This document shows positions 7,271 through 11,279 of a DNA stretch of 11,279 nt, piece by piece. The stretch's first letter is position 1. Every line of letters starts with the position of its first letter. The notes beneath the pieces were generated by a model that made no database searches, was not told the DNA's origin, and worked only from the letters and a program-made list of their open reading frames with translations. The stretch is from M3007 sp038203695 (GTDB lineage Bacteria > Bacteroidota > Bacteroidia > Chitinophagales > Saprospiraceae). Location of the stretch: the NCBI GenBank assembly GCA_038203695.1, contig JBBRDQ010000170.1, positions 1 through 11,279 of the forward strand, in the 5' to 3' direction. Both the position numbers and the translations under genes were made by a program.

Positions 7271-7284
7271 TAACAACGTTGTTA
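7271..7284. repeat. Perfect 14-bp palindrome TAACAACGTTGTTA
   Basis: The sequence is fully self-complementary and lies in non-coding DNA, 35 bases before the CAAACAC repeats. The size and symmetry fit a dimeric regulator's operator. As RNA it would form a 5-bp stem with an ACGT loop, followed six bases on by five Ts (7291-7295), so a weak terminator is the alternative reading. Confidence 0.45.
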
Positions 7285-7318
7285 TGTCGGTTTTTATACA
7301 GATTGAATTCATAGTAAG

Positions 7319-7380
7319 CAAACACGTAGTACAACAAACACGAGTAGTACGACAAACACGCTTTTATTTTGAACAAACAC
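7319..7380 (+). repeat. Four CAAACAC direct repeats
   Basis: CAAACAC starts at 7319, 7335, 7353 and 7374 (spacing 16, 18 and 21 bases). The first two copies are each followed, directly or after GAG/G, by TAGTAC. Two more copies lie just inside the giant reading frame at 7745 and 7791. The near-consensus -7 element TTATTTTG (7364-7371, one mismatch) falls between the third and fourth copies. An iterated regulator site or RNA-binding motif is possible. Confidence 0.4.
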
Positions 7381-7611
7381 TTACACACCGATCTGGTGGG
7401 TGTACGCATGTTGTGCGATAGCACGGGCATGGTACGGCCAAGAGGCCAACATATTTTGTATTTGCGCATTTGCGGGATATTTATCCTGGCTTCTGTTGTG
7501 CGCATTGCCTTACCACACAATGGTTTTGATACAACAACCGTGCTGCTACTCCTAGCGGCTTTTGGTGTTTTCAAGCGTCCTTCTACCCAGCATATTTCTG
7601 CTATTTTCGAT

Positions 7612-7653
7612 AAAAAACCGGACCAGACGGCGCTGCACAGCCCGCCTGGTCCG
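7612..7653 (-). terminator. Terminator-like hairpin oriented for the minus strand, in the leader of the giant gene
   Basis: CGGACCAG (7619-7626) pairs perfectly with CTGGTCCG (7646-7653). Inside, after one mismatch, CGG pairs with CCG and GCTG with CAGC, giving a long GC-rich hairpin. Six As at 7612-7617 become a T6 tract after the hairpin on the minus strand, the layout of an intrinsic terminator. On the plus strand no T-tract follows, so plus-strand transcription into the giant gene need not stop here. No minus-strand gene to the right is seen that it would serve. Confidence 0.55.
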
Positions 7654-7726
7654 CGTCATTTACCCCCGATTCCGCACCATAACAGTATTCAGCCGCCTGG
7701 TTTGTACGCACATTTAAACCCAAATC

Positions 7727-10700
7727 ATGGCTAATTTCGATCAACAAACACCTCATTGCACCACCATTTCTCCCCAACACCGCTTCGCAGCAAACACTAG
7801 TAATACTTCTGATATTATGAATACACTATACACTACCACCGCAACAGCTTCGGCAACCCCTATTTCTACAGCGCGCACCTTTAAAGCAGTATCCTTACTG
7901 GTGGGCATTATGCTTAGTTTGGGCATTAACCATGTTACAGCGCAAAACTGTTCCTGTCCGGGCAACCTGATTCAAAATGAAAGTTTTGAGAATGGAACAA
8001 CCTCCTGGGGTTGGTCTGGTGGTAATTTGTATACCGGGAGTTATGCGGCAGTGTGTGGCGCAAACTCCGGCCAGTTTGAAATCACCAATGGTGCTAATAA
8101 CTGGGTCCGCCAAACCATCGCGGCCGGTACGATTGTAGCGGGCTCGACCCTTTCGCTGGGTGTATATGCGGGGACGCACGACCCGTCCTTATATCATGAA
8201 GTAAACATAAGTTACTTTAACTCCAGTTGGGGTTACATCTCCAAGACCTCCGTGGAAGTCAACAGTCAGTTGCCGACCATGACTTATTATTCCCTGACTT
8301 CGACCGTGCCAGCCGGCACCCATTATATTACGGTCGGTGGCGGTGGTACCGGATCGTGGTTGAAGACCGATGCCTGGTGCGCAACTGCATGTAGCGGTGC
8401 GACCTTGACGGGTATTCGGTTTGACAACCAGGTCGGTGGCAGCAATATCGCTATTACGAACGGTGGCACGTATTCGCTCACTACCCTGAATAGCGATTAC
8501 CTGTTGGAAGCAATTGTAGGCGGCACCGTAGGCAGTGTAGTGTTTACTGTCACGGGTGCAGAGTCATATACCAATACGGAAAATGTAACACCTTATAATT
8601 CTCCGGGCACTGGCTCAGGGTGGACTCCTTCAGTGGGTACCTATACAGTGAATGTCAAACTTTATACAGGATCTGACGGTTCCGGTGCACTGTGTAACCA
8701 GGCAACTTATACCTTTACAATCATTGCCTGCAACAACGTAACCAACGGTGGTACCATCGGGACCGGGCAAAGCATCTGTTCTGGACAGACACCGGCGGCA
8801 TTCACCAATATAACATCGCCTTCCGGCGGTAGCGGTGCCTTGGAGTACATGTGGCTGAAAAGCACCACTTCGCCTTGCGCTGCGATCGGAGATCCTTCCT
8901 GGACCACTATAGCCGGGGCAAGTTCGGCTACCTACGCTTCCGGTGCCCTGACGCAAAGCACCTGCTTCCTCCGCTGTTCCCGGCGTGCGGGATGCACGGA
9001 TTGGGATGGAGAATCCAATGCTATTCAGGTTGTGGTCAACGCCAGTCCTACTGCGGTTATCTCGGGTACTTCCACGATTTGTAACGGTTCAAGTACTACG
9101 TTGACCGCGTCGGGTGGCGGTACGTATGTGTGGAGTACCGGGGCCACTACTGCGGCTATTACCGTATCTCCAATTATAGCGACCACCTATACTGTAACAG
9201 TAACGCAGAGTGGCTGTACGGCTACTGCTACCAGAACAGTAGCCGTGAATGCTACACCCACTGTATCCGTGGCCGGCGCGACTACCATTTGTTCCGGTAG
9301 CAGTACCGTGTTGACTGCCAGTGGCGGTGGCACGTATGCATGGAGCAATGGTGCATCAGGTGCCAAAATCTCCGTGTATCCAGCCGCAACTACTACCTAC
9401 ACAGTTACGGTGACCGGCTCGACCGGTTGTACAAAAACTGCTACCGCTACAGTTACGGTAAACAGCAGTTGTGCCAACTGTAATACGCGTACCGCCACCA
9501 ACACGACGGAGTGTTCCAACGGTTCCGTGTACGGTTTTTACGCGGACGACCTGGTTTCGGGCGATGGCGCTCCGGAATTCTTTTCGGTTTCCGGTGGATC
9601 GTTCATTGAATATTCGGACGGTACGGCGCGTTTCACCGGTACCGCCACCAGAACCAATAATGCCGCCATTCAATTCTATCTGGATATTGAATACTCCGGA
9701 AGGACGATCACGCCAGGCGCAGGTAGTCCCCATCCGAATAACTGTAGCAACTACACACTCAACGGGACTGACTTCTATTACTACACTGCTAATGTCGGTA
9801 CGCTTACCGGCCTGGGTGTTCTATCGGGAGGTATTGTTTCCATTGTCAACATGGGCCCGGCCTTCCAAGTGGGCACCGGTGCCAATGTGCAGCAGAATGT
9901 CTACGGCGCTTCTGGCTGGTTCAGCAGTACGCTTGTGCAGCAACCGAGTAACACTTCCTATGTACTGGTAGGGAACAACCAATGTGATGTGAATATCTCA
10001 TTGACGGGTAACTCCTGCACGACGGCTTGTTTTACGCCGCCTACAGCTGCAATCACTACACCGGCCGCCATCTGCGCCGGTGCCAGTGCTTCGTTGACGG
10101 CTTCGGGCGGTGGTACCTACGCCTGGAGTACCGGTGCAACTACCGCAACCATTTCCGTATCACCTGCTGCCACGACTACCTATACCGTAACGGTAACCGG
10201 TTCTTTGGGGTGCACGGCTTCTGCAACACGGACTGTGACCGTAAATCCTTTACCTTCAGCAGCTATCATCGGTACTAATACGATTTGTAAAAATCAATCC
10301 ACCACCCTGACAGCCAGCGGTGGCGGTACTTATTTATGGAGTAATGCGGCTACAACGGCTGCCATAACAGTAACGCCGACAGCGACCACTACCTATACAG
10401 TTACGGTAACTAATGCCGGTTGCATAGCTACGGCAACACGGACGGTGACGGTCAATCCATTGCCTGTCTTGCAGTGTGAGGCCAACGTAAATAACGGCGG
10501 CTGGCAAATCCTATCTACCTGCCAGGTCAGCCTTTGTGCGGGCGGCAATCTGATGTTGAGCGTAAATCCGAATGTATCGACCGTAAACTGGACAGGCCCC
10601 AACGGCTTTACGGCTACCGGCACCAATGATATTACGATCAATGCGGTAACTTCGGCGCAGGCTGGTAACTACATTGCGACCCTTACCGACGCAAATGGCT

Positions 10701-11279
10701 GTTCTGCAACGGCAACTATTGTCGTGACGGTCAATCCGAAGCCAGTTGTAACAATCACCGGAAATAATACAATTTGCCGGGGTGAATTTACAAAACTGTC
10801 GGCCAACTCTGCTACCGCTACTGCTTATCTTTGGAGCAATGGTGACACCTTCTACGCAATTGATGTAAACCCAAATACAACGACCACTTATACGGTTACC
10901 GCAACCGACGCCAATGGCTGCACCGCTTCTGCAAGCATAACTGTAACCGTGAATCCTCTGCCAACAGTCGCCATTACCGGCAACAATATAATCTGTAACG
11001 GTCAGTCAACGATCTTGACCGCCACCGGCGGCACATCGTACGTCTGGAGCAATGCGGCTACCACGGCTGCGATCACCGTAAATCCAACAACCACAACTAC
11101 TTACACAGTTACAGCAACCGATGCAAATGGTTGTACCGGTACTGCTACCCGCACAGTGACCGTCAATGCACGGCCTACGCCAGCCATTACCGGTGGTAAT
11201 GCAGTTTGCAACGGTGCAAGTACGACCCTGACTGCTACTGGTGGCACCTCATACGTTTGGAGCAACGCCGCTACGACCG
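7727..11279 (+). CDS. Giant secreted Ig-like-repeat protein, probable T9SS adhesin (3' partial)
   Basis: The frame is open from the ATG at 7727 (in-frame TAA at 7715) to the window end, at least 1184 codons. A hydrophobic signal segment, AVSLLVGIMLSLGINHVTAQ (residues 54-73), is preceded by a long N-region. The in-frame ATG at 7817 (residue 31) would give a more ordinary signal peptide and may be the true start. After predicted cleavage near Q73 come a jelly-roll/CBM-like domain (about 74-222; NLIQNESFENGTTSW), a beta domain (about 223-334; DNQVGGSNIAITNGGTYSL), a PKD/Ig-like domain (about 335-440), two Ig-like repeats (441-581), a cysteine-containing domain of about 190 residues (582-771), two repeats (772-912), another Ig-like domain (913-1005) and at least 2.5 more repeats (1006 onward). 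The repeats resemble the CHU_C-associated Ig-like family (Ig_7) common in gliding Bacteroidota. The missing C-terminus is therefore probably a CHU_C/T9SS type B domain. A surface adhesin or polymer-binding role is inference. Confidence 0.85.
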   Translation, partial: MANFDQQTPHCTTISPQHRFAANTSNTSDIMNTLYTTTATASATPISTARTFKAVSLLVGIMLSLGINHVTAQNCSCPGNLIQNESFENGTTSWGWSGGNLYTGSYAAVCGANSGQFEITNGANNWVRQTIAAGTIVAGSTLSLGVYAGTHDPSLYHEVNISYFNSSWGYISKTSVEVNSQLPTMTYYSLTSTVPAGTHYITVGGGGTGSWLKTDAWCATACSGATLTGIRFDNQVGGSNIAITNGGTYSLTTLNSDYLLEAIVGGTVGSVVFTVTGAESYTNTENVTPYNSPGTGSGWTPSVGTYTVNVKLYTGSDGSGALCNQATYTFTIIACNNVTNGGTIGTGQSICSGQTPAAFTNITSPSGGSGALEYMWLKSTTSPCAAIGDPSWTTIAGASSATYASGALTQSTCFLRCSRRAGCTDWDGESNAIQVVVNASPTAVISGTSTICNGSSTTLTASGGGTYVWSTGATTAAITVSPIIATTYTVTVTQSGCTATATRTVAVNATPTVSVAGATTICSGSSTVLTASGGGTYAWSNGASGAKISVYPAATTTYTVTVTGSTGCTKTATATVTVNSSCANCNTRTATNTTECSNGSVYGFYADDLVSGDGAPEFFSVSGGSFIEYSDGTARFTGTATRTNNAAIQFYLDIEYSGRTITPGAGSPHPNNCSNYTLNGTDFYYYTANVGTLTGLGVLSGGIVSIVNMGPAFQVGTGANVQQNVYGASGWFSSTLVQQPSNTSYVLVGNNQCDVNISLTGNSCTTACFTPPTAAITTPAAICAGASASLTASGGGTYAWSTGATTATISVSPAATTTYTVTVTGSLGCTASATRTVTVNPLPSAAIIGTNTICKNQSTTLTASGGGTYLWSNAATTAAITVTPTATTTYTVTVTNAGCIATATRTVTVNPLPVLQCEANVNNGGWQILSTCQVSLCAGGNLMLSVNPNVSTVNWTGPNGFTATGTNDITINAVTSAQAGNYIATLTDANGCSATATIVVTVNPKPVVTITGNNTICRGEFTKLSANSATATAYLWSNGDTFYAIDVNPNTTTTYTVTATDANGCTASASITVTVNPLPTVAITGNNIICNGQSTILTATGGTSYVWSNAATTAAITVNPTTTTTYTVTATDANGCTGTATRTVTVNARPTPAITGGNAVCNGASTTLTATGGTSYVWSNAATT
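9047..9469 (+). repeat. Ig-like repeats 1 and 2 of the giant protein
   Basis: Unit 1 spans 9047-9256 (70 codons) and unit 2 spans 9257-9469 (71 codons). Each follows the pattern P-x-x-x-(I/V)-x-G-x-x-x-I-C-x-G-S-S-T-x-L-T-A-S-G-G-G-T-Y-x-W-S, then TTYTVTV, a GC pair and a closing TVxVN. The single cysteine near the start and the one in the GC pair are suitably placed for an intradomain disulfide. Confidence 0.85.
10040..10462 (+). repeat. Ig-like repeats 3 and 4 of the giant protein
   Basis: Unit 3 (10040-10252, 71 codons) and unit 4 (10253-10462, 70 codons) keep the same pattern, including LTASGGGTY-x-WS, TTTYTVTVT and ATRTVTVNPL. They are separated from units 1-2 by the 190-residue cysteine-containing domain and from units 5-7 by a different Ig-like domain (10463-10741). 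Confidence 0.85.
10742..11279 (+). repeat. Ig-like repeats 5, 6 and partial 7 of the giant protein
   Basis: Unit 5 (10742-10960, 73 codons) is the most divergent: the GGGTY core is replaced by ATAYLW. Unit 6 (10961-11173, 71 codons) and unit 7 (from 11174, cut by the window end) share the core TGGTSYVWSNAATT. Units 5 and 6 contain TDANGC, a motif shared with the Ig-like domain at 10463-10741. The array evidently continues beyond the window. Confidence 0.85.

Larger units (their letters stand above)
6842..7726. other. 885-base gene-free region upstream of the giant repeat-protein gene
   Basis: No gene is recognised with confidence on either strand. The left part (to about 7320) is AT-rich and holds palindromes, hairpins and C-tract repeats, listed separately. 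The right part carries an open frame on the plus strand (TTG 7369 or ATG 7408, stop at 7734) whose translation has two hydrophobic stretches but no recognisable family, and whose last 8 bases overlap the ATG at 7727. A minus-strand frame (ATG at 7056, stop ending at 6874; 60 codons) has a G6 tract 6 bases before its ATG. Neither is called a gene here. The region is best read as promoter plus long leader, possibly with a small RNA. Confidence 0.5.

Noticed and set aside
7257..7574. Minus-strand 105-codon frame in the gap
   Set aside because: No recognised motifs, no promoter match on that strand, and it conflicts with a plus-strand frame of equal quality; not enough to call a gene.
6842..7726. 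Insertion sequence or mobile-element remnant in the gap
   Set aside because: No transposase fragment, no paired terminal inverted repeats flanking the region and no target-site duplication were found by eye.
9471..9971. Plus-strand 166-codon frame within the giant gene, and several minus-strand frames between 7753 and 10641
   Set aside because: All overlap the continuous repeat-protein frame, which has strong internal protein-level repetition; the alternatives are low-complexity shadows.
9047..11279. Repeat array considered as a CRISPR or DNA tandem repeat
   Set aside because: The units are about 210 bases, in frame and conserved as protein rather than DNA, so they are protein domains.
1..11279. 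tRNA or rRNA genes
   Set aside because: No cloverleaf-compatible segment with a T-loop GTTCRA motif and no conserved rRNA sequence was noticed on either strand.

Overview
The window looks like a chromosome segment from a Bacteroidota bacterium, most plausibly a gliding, polymer-degrading lineage such as the Saprospiria or Chitinophagia. Several points support this. Two proteins end in type IX secretion (T9SS) type A sorting domains. A giant secreted protein is built from CHU_C-associated Ig-like repeats. Matches to the Bacteroidota -7 promoter element TAnnTTTG lie just upstream of genes, and purine-rich Shine-Dalgarno sequences are absent before the main starts. The family-level placement is inference.

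Left part (1-4157): the 3' portion of a large secreted protein (Asp-box propeller, SdrD-B-like module, DUF11-like modules, T9SS tail) is followed by pruA, the proline-catabolic L-glutamate gamma-semialdehyde dehydrogenase. pruA converges on rplS (ribosomal protein L19, minus strand), and a strong hairpin between the two gene ends can terminate transcription in both directions.

Middle part (4158-6841): rplS and a YceI-family secreted protein gene diverge from an AT-rich promoter region that contains a small GC-rich island. Next comes a secreted protein with a ThuA/glutamine-amidotransferase-like domain and a T9SS type A tail. The YceI and ThuA-like genes each have their own TAnnTTTG match and a downstream terminator hairpin, so they look monocistronic.

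Right part (6842-11279): about 890 bases without a convincing gene carry three ATTAT/C-tract repeats, a perfect 9-bp-stem hairpin, two perfect palindromes, four CAAACAC repeats and a hairpin with a T-tract on the minus strand. Then comes the 5' part of a giant secreted protein gene. It is open from 7727 to the window end (at least 1184 codons) and has a signal peptide, an N-terminal jelly-roll-like domain and at least seven Ig-like repeats of about 71 residues, interrupted by two other domains. Its C-terminus, probably a CHU_C/T9SS type B domain, lies outside the window.

The genes do not form one pathway. Three encode cell-surface or secreted products that depend on the T9SS (inferred for the giant one), one is envelope-associated, and two are housekeeping genes. 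I do not see a complete new system. The least explained DNA is the structured gap upstream of the giant gene.
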